NCBI GenBank assembly: GCA_036675565.1
Contig: JAKFER010000094.1
Coordinates: 1 to 13,748 of the forward strand
Reading direction: 5' to 3'
Length of the DNA: 13,748 nucleotides
DNA from: JACCYQ01 sp036675565
Lineage (GTDB): Bacteria > Bacteroidota > Bacteroidia > Chitinophagales > Chitinophagaceae
Shown: one piece after another, positions 1 to 8,125 of the stretch
Numbering within the stretch: position 1 is the first letter of the stretch
Layout: every line of letters starts with the position of its first letter
Notes under the pieces: generated by a model
Told to the model about the DNA's origin: nothing
The model's input: the letters and a program-made list of their open reading frames with translations, nothing else
Databases searched by the model: none
Made by a program: the position numbers and the translations under genes

Positions 1-1132
1 CCAGTAACTGCGCTTGTGATAAAGCACCAACAGGTAGCAATCCTGCACCAACACCAAATGGATCATTAGCTGGTTGTTTTGTTACCACTTTATTTAATTC
101 AATTAAAGCATTGACAAGATCTGGTGGGTTCATTCTTGCATAAGCTTCTGCTTTTATCAGGGTTATTTCACCTGGCAAATAAATAGGGAAACCGGTTGTT
201 GTGGAAGCAGCAAATCCTTGCATCACAAATGGTGCAGCAGTTGATCCGCTTGGTGCCATATAAAAAGGAACTCTTTTATCGTTGGGATCTGGTTGCAGAC
301 TTGCCGGCAATCCCATGGTTTCATCAATGGGTTGGTAAACATTAAAATTACTACCCGCAACATCATAAATAGGGTTAGGTGTTGCCGCTTCAAAATTCAA
401 TACTGATTTTTTTGTGAGATCAACCTGGTTTGCTGCCGTGAGTGCCTGCGTATAATCACCAATAAATAAAGAATACCTGGCCTTTAAAGCATACAATGTG
501 TTTACAATATCTATACCTGCAGGAATTGATGCCACAAATGAAGCACTAACCGGGTTGGCACTTATAACAGCCAGTGCATCATCTATAACGGCAATAGCTA
601 GCCTATAACCATCAAACCTGTCAATAAAACTTATGTTCTCGCCAATACCTTCTGGTATTTGTTCCCAAAACATCGCCATATTTCCAATGGACAATGCTTT
701 GAAAATAGAAGCATATCCAATCAATCCACTCGCCGTTCCTTTATCTGCAAGGTTTGCAGCATAAGCAATAACCTGGTTAGCATCATAAATGATTTTATTA
801 CTGTTTGTCCATAACCCGGATAACATCGTATTCGTGCCATCGACTGCAGTACCTCCCGTGCTCAGTTGAAATTCAGGAAGATTACCCTGGTTTAATAAAC
901 GCAATTCCTTTGTAATAAACCCATTTATAGAAACAACATTATATAGAGAACTTCCCCTGCCCAAAGAATAAGCTCTCTGCAAACCAACACCTACACCGGT
1001 TAATCCACTTACTGATTCAAAGACCTGGTCACTGGTTGCCCTGTTAGGGTCATCATAATTCTTTTTGCATGATGTGATGAAAAGCGCCATGACGGCAAAA
1101 ATCATCAGCCAATTATATTTCAGAATAGACAT
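1..1132 (-). CDS. SusD/RagB-family outer-membrane lipoprotein (C-terminus cut by window edge)
   Basis: The frame stays open from an ATG at 1132 to the window edge, giving 377 codons; the C-terminus lies outside. The protein starts with a hydrophobic signal peptide and a lipobox (Ile-Thr-Ser-Cys, acylated Cys22), so it should be a lipoprotein. After the Cys comes KKNYDDPNRATSDQVFES, typical of the start of mature SusD-like proteins. The body is rich in Ala/Leu helices, as expected for the TPR-like SusD fold, and a late segment (LPGEITLIKAEAYARM) matches the conserved SusD region that precedes the final domain. In the family, SusD sits on the cell surface as a lid over its SusC partner and captures the ligand. 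It follows susC with an 18-base gap, so the two are surely cotranscribed. The substrate cannot be read from the sequence. The family is usually longer, so roughly the last fifth is missing. Confidence 0.93.
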   Translation of the reverse strand, partial: MSILKYNWLMIFAVMALFITSCKKNYDDPNRATSDQVFESVSGLTGVGVGLQRAYSLGRGSSLYNVVSINGFITKELRLLNQGNLPEFQLSTGGTAVDGTNTMLSGLWTNSNKIIYDANQVIAYAANLADKGTASGLIGYASIFKALSIGNMAMFWEQIPEGIGENISFIDRFDGYRLAIAVIDDALAVISANPVSASFVASIPAGIDIVNTLYALKARYSLFIGDYTQALTAANQVDLTKKSVLNFEAATPNPIYDVAGSNFNVYQPIDETMGLPASLQPDPNDKRVPFYMAPSGSTAAPFVMQGFAASTTTGFPIYLPGEITLIKAEAYARMNPPDLVNALIELNKVVTKQPANDPFGVGAGLLPVGALSQAQLL

Positions 1133-1150
1133 AATTTGAAATTTTTAAGT

Positions 1151-4100
1151 TTAGAATTTTGCCTGAACGCTTAAACTGAAAGTTCTTGGAATGGGAACTG
1201 CACCAAAATCAATTCCTCTCAGAATCGTACTTTGTCCGCCGGCATTTACTTCAGGATCATAACCTTTATAATCATCCCATGAAAAAAGATTTCTTCCGCT
1301 TAATAGTACAGATAATCCACTAAAAATATTACTGACTTTTCCAAAATCATAACCTAAAGAAACCTCCCGAAGCTTTACAAAAGATCCGTCATCAATACGC
1401 CATTCCTCAATTCCATAAACACCCAAAATATAGCCCCTGGGTATTTGGCCCCTGTGTTCCTGTTCTGCAATTTCGCCATTGCCAACACCCTGTCTTGTTC
1501 TCCAGTCAGCATTGAAAACATCAACACCCTGTACTGCATCAAATTGTACACGAAGGTTGAACCTTTTATAGCTTAATTCATTAACCAAAGAGGCTGTATA
1601 GTCTGGATTCGGATCACCAATAACTTTACGCAACACCGTTCCTGAAGGCAAACCTCCAGCATCTCTTTGCGTTGTATAATCTAATGCACTATTTTGTGTT
1701 CCTCTTTCTGTAAGCGGTATATCGGAAGTGTTTTTAATTTCATTCCCGTTTGCGTCCCGTGCAAAGAAAGTTCCATAGAAAACCCCAATGGGCTGACCTT
1801 CTAAAATAGCTACAGGTGCACCACCGTTCGTACTTAATAATGTAAGTGCCTGTCCAATTCTCACTGCCTTGTTCCTGTTTTGATTATATATACCGGTCAG
1901 GTCCCAGCGAAAATCATTTCGCTGCACCAAACCAAGATTCAAAACAACTTCGAAGCCTTTATTTTCCAGTGATCCAAAATTATCCAGCAAACTGGAAAAC
2001 CCGGTTGTGGGTGCTATAACCCGGTTTATCAATAAATCATCTACTTCTTTGATGTAATAATTAAACTGTATGCCTATGCGATTATTCATAAAACCCAGAT
2101 CAGTACCAAATTCAAGTTCAGTTTGCCTTTCTGGTTTTACCGTAGTATTGGCTAAAGTGGAACTGGAGAAAAAAGACGTTTTACCTAAAAATGCAATACT
2201 TGAATAGGAATTAAAACGGTCATAAGGACCGATGCCTGTTAAATTCCCCGATTCACCATAAGCCATTCTCAGTTTGAATAAATTCCACCAACCGGATACA
2301 CCCAGGCTTTGCCAATAGTCGGCCCCGGAAAGCACATAGCTACCACTTGCTTTTACATATACCTGGTTGCGTTCATCTTCACCAAAAACAGATGAACCAT
2401 CAACCCTTACCGCACCTGTTAAAAACAAATGATTCCTGTATTTAAAATTCTGTTGTAAGTATGCCCCTGAAACAGATAATTCTCCCCGGCTATCCGTGCC
2501 CGGTAGCGAAGTACTTGCACCAGTGGCCACTTCTACAAAAGGAGCTAATCCCCTTCCCTGCAATAAACTATAACTAGATTTTTCATACTGTAATGAATAA
2601 CCCAGTTGGGTAGTTGAACCCAAATCATCGGTAATCCTTGCCTGGTAAGTTGCATTTATTTCATTATTGATCTGGAAATAATTACTATTTGCAGTGCTTG
2701 CATACCCATTCTGAGCAGGATCAAGAGTTATCCCGCCTCCATAAAATCCCGGATTAACCGGGTAAGCAAACGGAGGAATAAACGTTTTGCCATTTTGATT
2801 GTAATTATCAATTCCCATGGTATAATCAAAAGACAAATTTTTTATGGGTTTCCACTTTAATCCTATGCTGGATAAAATTCTGCTCGTCTCCTGCCGTTGC
2901 TTGATGTCTTCTATTACTGAAACGGGGTTTACACGTTGCCTTTCACCAACCACTTTAATATTCCCTAATGCATCCCTGGTCCACAGATCGTGAAAATTTC
3001 CAATGATATTAATTGAGTTCAGCGGGGAAAAGAAAGAGTTGCCATCCGGTTTTTCATTGGAAGCACTGTTTATGTAGTTTAATCCAAGCGTAAAACTGAG
3101 TTTATCATTTATGACCTGATCGATATTACTCCGAAAACTATACCGCCTGAAGTCTGTATTTTTAATAATACCCTGGTTGAAGAAGTAAGAACCGGAAATG
3201 TAATATTTCGTATTATCCTTTCCACCACTTACTGAAATGGTATTATCTGTGCCTAAGCCGGTTCGAAAAATATAATCATTATAATCATATCTCGTAACGG
3301 GTGTAGTGTTGGTCCATGCCAAAGTAAGTATATCCTGTGTTTCCACATCTGGCGAACCGCCAAATTTTGTAGGTGCCTGGTTTACATCAACAGATTTACG
3401 AAGTTCTGATACCATCATACCTGTAGATAAACTAACAATTGGCATGCCTGAGCTTCCTCTTTTTGTAAAGATTTGTACAACTCCTGCATTTGCTCTTGAT
3501 CCATAGATTGCAGCAGCTGCAGCACCATTCAAAACTTCAATTCTTTCAATGTCGGCGGGGTTAATGTCTGCCAAGCGGTTCTGGCCAATGGTGCCAACAA
3601 AATTCTGTCCATCATAATTGCCTGATGTGTTGGTAACACGTGTCGTTGCATTATTTACAATAATGCCATCAACAATATATAATGGTTCTGAAGAACTGTT
3701 TATCGAACTGATGCCTCTTAATCTTACAGAAATACCACCTGCAGGATCACCTGAGTTTTGGATGATCTGTGCTCCGGCAGTTTTCCCCTGCAATGCAGCT
3801 AATACATTCGAGGTTGCACCTTTATTCAATTGGTCTGCACTCACTGTACTTACATAACTTCCCAATTGTCTTTTGGTGGTGCCTTCAGAAGTTCCGGTAA
3901 CTATAACTTCATCCATACTTAATGCGTCAATTTCCAATTGAACATTAGCTGTATAAGATGCGGCAGTTCCAATTTGAATAGTTTGTTCTTTACCCTGGTA
4001 GCCAATACCTGTAAAGACCAAAGTATAATTACCTTGTTGAAGATTGCCATTGATGTTGTAATTACCATTTACATCAGTTGTAGCGCCGAGTGTGGTATTG

Positions 4101-4261
4101 CGTATCGTTACAGAAATAGAAGGTAATCCTGTCCCTTCCGGACCGGTTACTTTACCTGATACCTGTACCTGCGCATTGGCGTAAAAGAAAAAAAACTGAA
4201 TAAAAATTATAATGGAAAATGAAATCCATTTCTTTTGTTTTAACCGTAGCAGATTTTTCAT
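1151..4261 (-). CDS. SusC/RagA-family TonB-dependent outer-membrane transporter
   Basis: This 1036-aa protein has a long signal peptide (residues 1-30, ending YANA before QVQVSG). A carboxypeptidase-regulatory-like domain follows (about 33-110, with the VSGKVTGPEGTGLPSISVTI strand pattern). A TonB-box-like DEVIVTGT lies at about 117-124, and a plug domain at about 125-240 contains the SusC-type LQGKTAGAQI and EPLYIVDGIIVNN segments. The remainder is a TonB-dependent beta-barrel ending in Phe (SVQAKF). SusC proteins import glycans, peptides or other bulky nutrients across the outer membrane using TonB energy. There is no N-terminal secretin/STN signalling domain, so it is not expected to signal to a FecR-type anti-sigma factor. 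It is followed 18 bases later by its susD partner. Upstream there is no convincing Bacteroidota TAnnTTTG promoter; the closest is an off-consensus TAAAATTTG read on the minus strand near 4324-4332. Confidence 0.96.
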   Translation of the reverse strand: MKNLLRLKQKKWISFSIIIFIQFFFFYANAQVQVSGKVTGPEGTGLPSISVTIRNTTLGATTDVNGNYNINGNLQQGNYTLVFTGIGYQGKEQTIQIGTAASYTANVQLEIDALSMDEVIVTGTSEGTTKRQLGSYVSTVSADQLNKGATSNVLAALQGKTAGAQIIQNSGDPAGGISVRLRGISSINSSSEPLYIVDGIIVNNATTRVTNTSGNYDGQNFVGTIGQNRLADINPADIERIEVLNGAAAAAIYGSRANAGVVQIFTKRGSSGMPIVSLSTGMMVSELRKSVDVNQAPTKFGGSPDVETQDILTLAWTNTTPVTRYDYNDYIFRTGLGTDNTISVSGGKDNTKYYISGSYFFNQGIIKNTDFRRYSFRSNIDQVINDKLSFTLGLNYINSASNEKPDGNSFFSPLNSINIIGNFHDLWTRDALGNIKVVGERQRVNPVSVIEDIKQRQETSRILSSIGLKWKPIKNLSFDYTMGIDNYNQNGKTFIPPFAYPVNPGFYGGGITLDPAQNGYASTANSNYFQINNEINATYQARITDDLGSTTQLGYSLQYEKSSYSLLQGRGLAPFVEVATGASTSLPGTDSRGELSVSGAYLQQNFKYRNHLFLTGAVRVDGSSVFGEDERNQVYVKASGSYVLSGADYWQSLGVSGWWNLFKLRMAYGESGNLTGIGPYDRFNSYSSIAFLGKTSFFSSSTLANTTVKPERQTELEFGTDLGFMNNRIGIQFNYYIKEVDDLLINRVIAPTTGFSSLLDNFGSLENKGFEVVLNLGLVQRNDFRWDLTGIYNQNRNKAVRIGQALTLLSTNGGAPVAILEGQPIGVFYGTFFARDANGNEIKNTSDIPLTERGTQNSALDYTTQRDAGGLPSGTVLRKVIGDPNPDYTASLVNELSYKRFNLRVQFDAVQGVDVFNADWRTRQGVGNGEIAEQEHRGQIPRGYILGVYGIEEWRIDDGSFVKLREVSLGYDFGKVSNIFSGLSVLLSGRNLFSWDDYKGYDPEVNAGGQSTILRGIDFGAVPIPRTFSLSVQAKF

Positions 4262-4794
4262 AATGCAGTTTTTGAGTGAAACATTTGGTTATTAAAATTA
4301 ATTACCCCATAGAGAACAGGATCCAAATTTTACACAAGGTTTCAAATGGGCTACATCATCAGAACTTGTTACTATTGATTGCGTCTTTTATCCTGCATAA
4401 ATTTTAAGTTTTTTACAGGAACTGTTTGAAAAAGTGATGAAAGATGTTTTCATGGTATGATTTCCAAAAGCGAGGGTTGCAAATAATTTTCCAGTTAAAA
4501 TAGTGATACTGTTTATCAGTTTCAATATTTGGCCATCCATTTTTTTGTACCGGTAAATTTTCTCATGAAGTTTGTAAACAATAAATACCTGCAGGAATTC
4601 CTGGCGAAGGTTAATAGTTTGTAATTCTCTATAAAGCATATAGATTTGGAAATTGCACCCTATAGCAATTTAGGTTTTTTCCAAATCCTTTCAAAAAATG
4701 AATGAGGAGAATATATGACCGGTAAATTATAATTTCCTCCCCGCTTTAGTTGGCTTCTGCAATAAGTAAATGGGATGCTGAACTTAAGGGATAT
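4262..4794. other. 533-base intergenic spacer between susC and the sigma cassette
   Basis: This AT-rich spacer separates the end of the minus-strand sigma cassette from susC. It holds a nested inverted repeat at 4643-4687 (listed separately), an 11-base direct repeat ACCGGTAAATT at 4549-4559 and 4718-4728, and a perfect 12-base palindrome AAATTATAATTT at 4724-4735 overlapping the second copy. An 83-codon minus-strand open frame (4388-4639) is present but has no recognisable domain and no ribosome-binding signal, and its AT-rich make-up matches the spacer; I judge it more likely non-coding. The spacer presumably carries the susC promoter, but no full -33/-7 pair was found. Confidence 0.7.
4643..4687. 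repeat. Nested 14-bp inverted repeat (possible RNA hairpin or terminator)
   Basis: The left arm is GATTTGG (4643-4649) followed directly by AAATTGC (4650-4656). After an 8-base loop, GCAATTT (4665-4671) pairs with the inner half and CCAAATC (4681-4687) with the outer half. A 9-base bulge (4672-4680, AGG followed by six T) interrupts only the right side. All 14 pairs are perfect. It lies about 110 bases past the stop of the small barrel gene and about 380 bases before susC. There is no clean T-run after the stem on either strand, so a standard intrinsic terminator is not assured. A structured leader, a processing site or a protein-binding site are alternatives. Confidence 0.5.
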
Positions 4795-5385
4795 TTATTT
4801 TTTTAAGTAATTTATTTCCCAAGTTAAGCGTGTACTGATATAATTTAAACCATAATCGTATGTATAAACATCACCCGGACATGGTGGCACTAAACAAGGG
4901 AAGATGTATGTTTTGATATGGCGTACTTTTTTATAATTATAACTACTGCTTAATAATAGATTGTGCTTTTCCCCAAGCTTAAAACGAAATCCTAAGCCGG
5001 CATCTGCATATAACCCACCCTCCCATTTTTCTGTTCCGGGGTAAGACCATATATCAAAGGTTTCCTCGCCTTTGGGAAAATGATACCCGCTATTTAAATA
5101 TCCAAAGAACTTTTTTCTTTTACCGAAATCCAACCGGAGATCTGCAAATACAGGAAATGAATTGTATCGATAACCATCATAACCACCACCAATACCCAGT
5201 TTAAAATTTTTAAAACTTATACCTGAACTGATTTGCGCTACAGGAAAAACACCAGACTCACCAAAGAGATAACCAGCAGATGCTAAGCTGTAAAAATGAT
5301 TTGATTTTGAATTTTCCTTTTCCTGTGTACAGGCAACAAAAGGAATGACCATAATAAGAACCAATACCTGTATGATCTGTCTCAT
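4795..5385 (-). CDS. Small outer-membrane beta-barrel-like protein of the sigma cassette
   Basis: This 196-aa protein has an N-terminal hydrophobic signal sequence ending in FVAC, so it is either a lipoprotein acylated at Cys19 or a signal-peptidase-I substrate; the lipobox is imperfect (Phe at -3). After a short polar stretch the sequence alternates aromatic/hydrophobic and polar residues in Gly-rich strands (SAGYLF, ISSGISF, KLGIGGGYD, FADLRLDF, FGYLNSGYHF, LYADAGLGFRF, NLLLSSSYNY, ISTRLTWEINY). This is consistent with a barrel of about eight strands. A Cys pair (Cys164, Cys169, in PCLVPPC) in a predicted loop could form a disulfide. The start lies two bases after the stop of the LVIVD gene, so the two are cotranscribed. 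No specific family name or function can be given; it is likely the last gene of the cassette. Confidence 0.8.
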   Translation of the reverse strand: MRQIIQVLVLIMVIPFVACTQEKENSKSNHFYSLASAGYLFGESGVFPVAQISSGISFKNFKLGIGGGYDGYRYNSFPVFADLRLDFGKRKKFFGYLNSGYHFPKGEETFDIWSYPGTEKWEGGLYADAGLGFRFKLGEKHNLLLSSSYNYKKVRHIKTYIFPCLVPPCPGDVYTYDYGLNYISTRLTWEINYLKK

Positions 5386-5387
5386 AG

Positions 5388-6650
5388 TTAACGATTGTAA
5401 TTTATCTTGCTCAATAACCGGATCTCATTGGGATTACTGTAATCATATTGATATAACCCATCAGAGGCAGAAACGATCGCTTTCTGATTCCAGGCAATGA
5501 CATCATAAGTTGTCAATCCGGTAAGATGTTTGATCAAATAAATATTGGAAGGCGTTGCGGCATTAAAAACTTTTAAGCCATCCGATCCATCACAGATAAA
5601 CAACAGGTCGCCATCTTTGGATAAACCATGCGGGTTGGTAAGTGTATAAATTTTTACTAAAGCTGGATCCGTGATCCCATTTAGTTTCAATACTTCCAAC
5701 TGATTCGTAAAACCCTGGCATTCTGTTCCCGAACGAAGGGTAACATAAGCATACTGATCATCTGCAATTACAGGGTCACAACTTTGCACATGGCCAAATT
5801 TCCCAGTCAATTTAGGCTGATCAGCATTACTAATATCATATATAAACATACCGGAGGTGGAGCCAATGAATAAATTGTTTTTGAAAGGATAAATAGTTTC
5901 AATACCCCAACCCACATCTACTTTACTGGTATATAAAGGATCTATTGCGTTTTGAATATTAAAGACCGTCAGGTCCTCGTCAGATACCGTATACAAACGG
6001 TCCTGCACAATCGAAAACCGGGCCATGGAACCACCCATGCCATATGGCGACGAGCTCTTAGTGTTTGAACCACCCGCATCACTTGAAAAAGCCAATGCAT
6101 TCTCGTTACTCCAGAACTCAAAACTATTGCCGCAATCCTCTGTAATGGTTGTATCCCTTGTGACCCAGTCCACAATCACTTTTGAAGAATCCATTGCAAA
6201 CCCAGAATCATAATAGCGATATGGGAAAACACCTTGCACCACTTTTTTCAATGAAACATTTTCCGGATCAGAAATATCCAGTGCAACCATATCTGTATAC
6301 ATATCTGCATACAAAATGCTTCCTTTTACGGCAAGATCTACGTTACCTGGAATATCAATAAATGAAACATTGCGCGGACTGGCAGGATTGCTGTTATCTA
6401 TAACATGAATTCCTTTGTCTATTTCATTTAGAAAAATATAATGTCCTTTGATAAATAATTTACCCGGACGCTCCATTTCCTTTGCGGAATTGCTTTTAAT
6501 ATTTAATCTCACCTCTTCATTTGTCTTATATACCGGAACATACATGGTGTATGAACGAGATTGACGACAGGTGTCTTTAATACATCCGCTAAAAATGATC
6601 ATTGGCAGGATCGTAACCAGGATGTAAAATGGGAAAAGCAGCTTTTTCAT
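5388..6650 (-). CDS. LVIVD-repeat beta-propeller lipoprotein
   Basis: I place the start at the ATG at 6650, giving 420 aa. A longer frame begins at 6701, but its extra 17 residues are Cys-rich and unlike a leader, while from 6650 the protein starts MKKLLFPF, runs through a hydrophobic segment and reaches a lipobox (Phe-Ser-Gly-Cys, Cys23). A promoter-like site at 6669-6697 would also lie downstream of the longer start. The mature part shows repeated blade-like units of the LVIVD type, for example GIHVIDNSNPASPRNVSFID, MVALDISDPENVSLKKVV, MFIYDISNADQPKLTGKF and GLKVFNAATPSNIYLIK. Such repeats are expected to fold as a beta-propeller, a binding scaffold with no fixed enzymatic role. The protein should sit in the outer membrane, either inward or surface facing. 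It follows the dual-membrane anti-sigma-like gene by 50 bases and precedes the small barrel gene by 2 bases. Confidence 0.88.
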   Translation of the reverse strand: MKKLLFPFYILVTILPMIIFSGCIKDTCRQSRSYTMYVPVYKTNEEVRLNIKSNSAKEMERPGKLFIKGHYIFLNEIDKGIHVIDNSNPASPRNVSFIDIPGNVDLAVKGSILYADMYTDMVALDISDPENVSLKKVVQGVFPYRYYDSGFAMDSSKVIVDWVTRDTTITEDCGNSFEFWSNENALAFSSDAGGSNTKSSSPYGMGGSMARFSIVQDRLYTVSDEDLTVFNIQNAIDPLYTSKVDVGWGIETIYPFKNNLFIGSTSGMFIYDISNADQPKLTGKFGHVQSCDPVIADDQYAYVTLRSGTECQGFTNQLEVLKLNGITDPALVKIYTLTNPHGLSKDGDLLFICDGSDGLKVFNAATPSNIYLIKHLTGLTTYDVIAWNQKAIVSASDGLYQYDYSNPNEIRLLSKINYNR

Positions 6651-6668
6651 ATAGTTTATTTGACAAGG

Positions 6669-6697
6669 TTGACAACACATGCAGCAAAAACGTTGCA
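6669..6697 (-). promoter_or_regulatory. Putative ECF-sigma promoter before the LVIVD lipoprotein gene
   Basis: Read on the minus strand this is TGCAACG (6697-6691), 14 bases, then GTTGTCAA (6676-6669). Both blocks and the spacing are identical to the site before the sigma gene at 8684-8712, while the spacers differ. ECF promoters commonly carry AAC in the -35 and GTC in the -10 element; here AAC and GTC are 18 bases apart. The site fits wholly inside the 50-base gap between genes. Transcription would begin about 10-15 bases before the ATG at 6650. Confidence 0.65.
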
Positions 6698-6700
6698 GCA

Positions 6701-8125
6701 CTAATCGATGAATAAATGAACACGTAAACCTGCGGAAAAAAGGTATTTGTTCTGATCGTAAGCAGCCTTACGCATACTCGTTATACCGGCTCTTACCTGC
6801 GGCCCTATACTCCATTTCAATTTTTGTTTTTGATTAAACTGGATGTTTATTCCACTGCTCAGACTAAGCATGGATTGATTGAATTGGCCTTTTTCTTCAT
6901 AATAAATACCGGCAAGTGCTCGATCATAAACCAAACCGTTTGTAGATAATAACTGGCTGAAAATTAAACCTGCCTGTAATTGAACAGGGATTTTACTTTT
7001 CTTATTCAGCAGGTAATGATATTGCAAAGGCAATTCTATATAGTGGTAATGATTCTTGTACCATTGATCATTCCCCCGGTAATAACTACGTACGGTATTA
7101 TTAAAACTTCCACTTCCTGAATTTGAATTTTGGACCCTGATGGTACTATCATAACGAGAACCTGCTAATATCCGGTCACTGGCGTAAAAATATTGCAAGC
7201 CGGTAGCAATACTGCTACGAAGCGTCAATTGTTTTTTAAGAATCAATCCTGCTTCAATGGCTGTGCCGGTTTGAGAACTTTTGGATGGAGAAGCAAACAA
7301 AGGTCCACCGGCATTAGGTGAACTGTTGTAATCCATTGCAACTGGGGCAAAACCCGGAACAGTTTTGCTTCCTGGTTTAGATGCTCCTACAGCAACATGT
7401 ATTCCCCAAACCCATTTTGGACGTTTTTCTTTTTCGATTAGTACAACTTTGGAAGTATCTTTTATTGATGCAATAGAATCAGGTATGATTTCATTTTGTT
7501 TCATATCTGGATTAAGCAAAACAGAATCCAGCAAATTGTCTGCATCGCTGTTTTGATTAATGTTTAATTGCGTTTTTTGGTCAACAGCCGATTCAACCAA
7601 TATTTTTTCATTGGTATGATGACCAGTTTTGCTTTGGATTTGCCCTGAATCTAGAATACCCATGGGTGTTTTCATTTCTTCAACAGGATTTTGTTTGGCT
7701 ATGGGAAATGAATTGGGGACGGCATTTATTTTAACCAAATCATGATTCGCTTTTATTTTCGTTTGTTCTATATCGTTATCAACTGGCAATGAAGTTTGGT
7801 CACCACGTTGTATGGTTATAGAATTTTTTAAATCAGGTGTGTTACCAGTAATGTGGTTTTCATTGCTCAATGCCGAGTTCTGTAGTTTTTCAACAGGTGA
7901 TTTAACGATCTCTTTTTGCGAAACAGGTAAAGTATTTGTTTTTGTAAGAAAATAATAACCGGTAACCAATAAACCAGCCATTAGCGGGATCAGGAAAAAG
8001 AAAATTCGTCTTCTCCGTTTTTCCCTGATCCTGTTTTTTATGGCAGGCCATACTTCTTCCGATGGAGTGAATTTTAATTCATCCATCAGGTGCTGTACCT
8101 GGTTTTCAAATTTATTTTCGGACAT
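6701..8125 (-). CDS. Dual-membrane-spanning anti-sigma-like protein (cytoplasmic tail, TM helix, linker, C-terminal beta-barrel)
   Basis: This 474-aa protein has three parts. Residues 1-40 are a short charged helical segment (FENQVQHLMDELKFTPSEEVW, then a basic cluster with Arg37-40) without a signal peptide. Residues about 41-61 form one transmembrane helix whose preceding Arg cluster places the N-terminus in the cytoplasm. Residues about 62-237 are a polar Asn/Gln/Lys/Ser-rich linker with little predicted structure. Residues about 238-474 look like an outer-membrane beta-barrel (strands such as WVWGIHVAVGAS, SSIATGLQYFYA, HYIELPLQYHYLL, VQLQAGLIFSQLL, KWSIGPQVRAG, YLFSAGLRVHLF). The start overlaps the end of the ECF sigma gene by 14 bases, the usual arrangement for an anti-sigma partner. 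Together this resembles the Dma proteins reported in Bacteroides, which span both membranes and restrain a sigma factor. The sigma-binding role is inferred from position and layout; the barrel and helix are read from sequence. Confidence 0.8.
   Translation of the reverse strand: MSENKFENQVQHLMDELKFTPSEEVWPAIKNRIREKRRRRIFFFLIPLMAGLLVTGYYFLTKTNTLPVSQKEIVKSPVEKLQNSALSNENHITGNTPDLKNSITIQRGDQTSLPVDNDIEQTKIKANHDLVKINAVPNSFPIAKQNPVEEMKTPMGILDSGQIQSKTGHHTNEKILVESAVDQKTQLNINQNSDADNLLDSVLLNPDMKQNEIIPDSIASIKDTSKVVLIEKEKRPKWVWGIHVAVGASKPGSKTVPGFAPVAMDYNSSPNAGGPLFASPSKSSQTGTAIEAGLILKKQLTLRSSIATGLQYFYASDRILAGSRYDSTIRVQNSNSGSGSFNNTVRSYYRGNDQWYKNHYHYIELPLQYHYLLNKKSKIPVQLQAGLIFSQLLSTNGLVYDRALAGIYYEEKGQFNQSMLSLSSGINIQFNQKQKLKWSIGPQVRAGITSMRKAAYDQNKYLFSAGLRVHLFID

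Noticed and set aside
3306..4126. Plus-strand open frames opposite susC
   Set aside because: They mirror the codon structure of a certain gene and show no domain or start signal.
4324..4346. TAAAATTTG with a nearby TTTG as a susC promoter
   Set aside because: The internal spacing of the -7 word is one base too long and the TTTG is far too close to serve as a -33 box.
4475..4481. TGCAACC on the minus strand, resembling the -35 half of the ECF motif, upstream of susC
   Set aside because: The matching GTTGTCAA block is absent at the required spacing, so it is probably a chance half-site.
4388..4639. 83-codon minus-strand open frame in the spacer before susC
   Set aside because: No recognisable domain, no ribosome-binding signal, AT-rich composition like the spacer, and its start lies four bases from the inverted repeat. 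Not enough to call a gene.
6651..6701. Cys-rich N-terminal extension of the LVIVD protein as a metal-binding motif
   Set aside because: It comes from the spacer that carries the promoter-like site; a standard lipoprotein signal begins at 6650.
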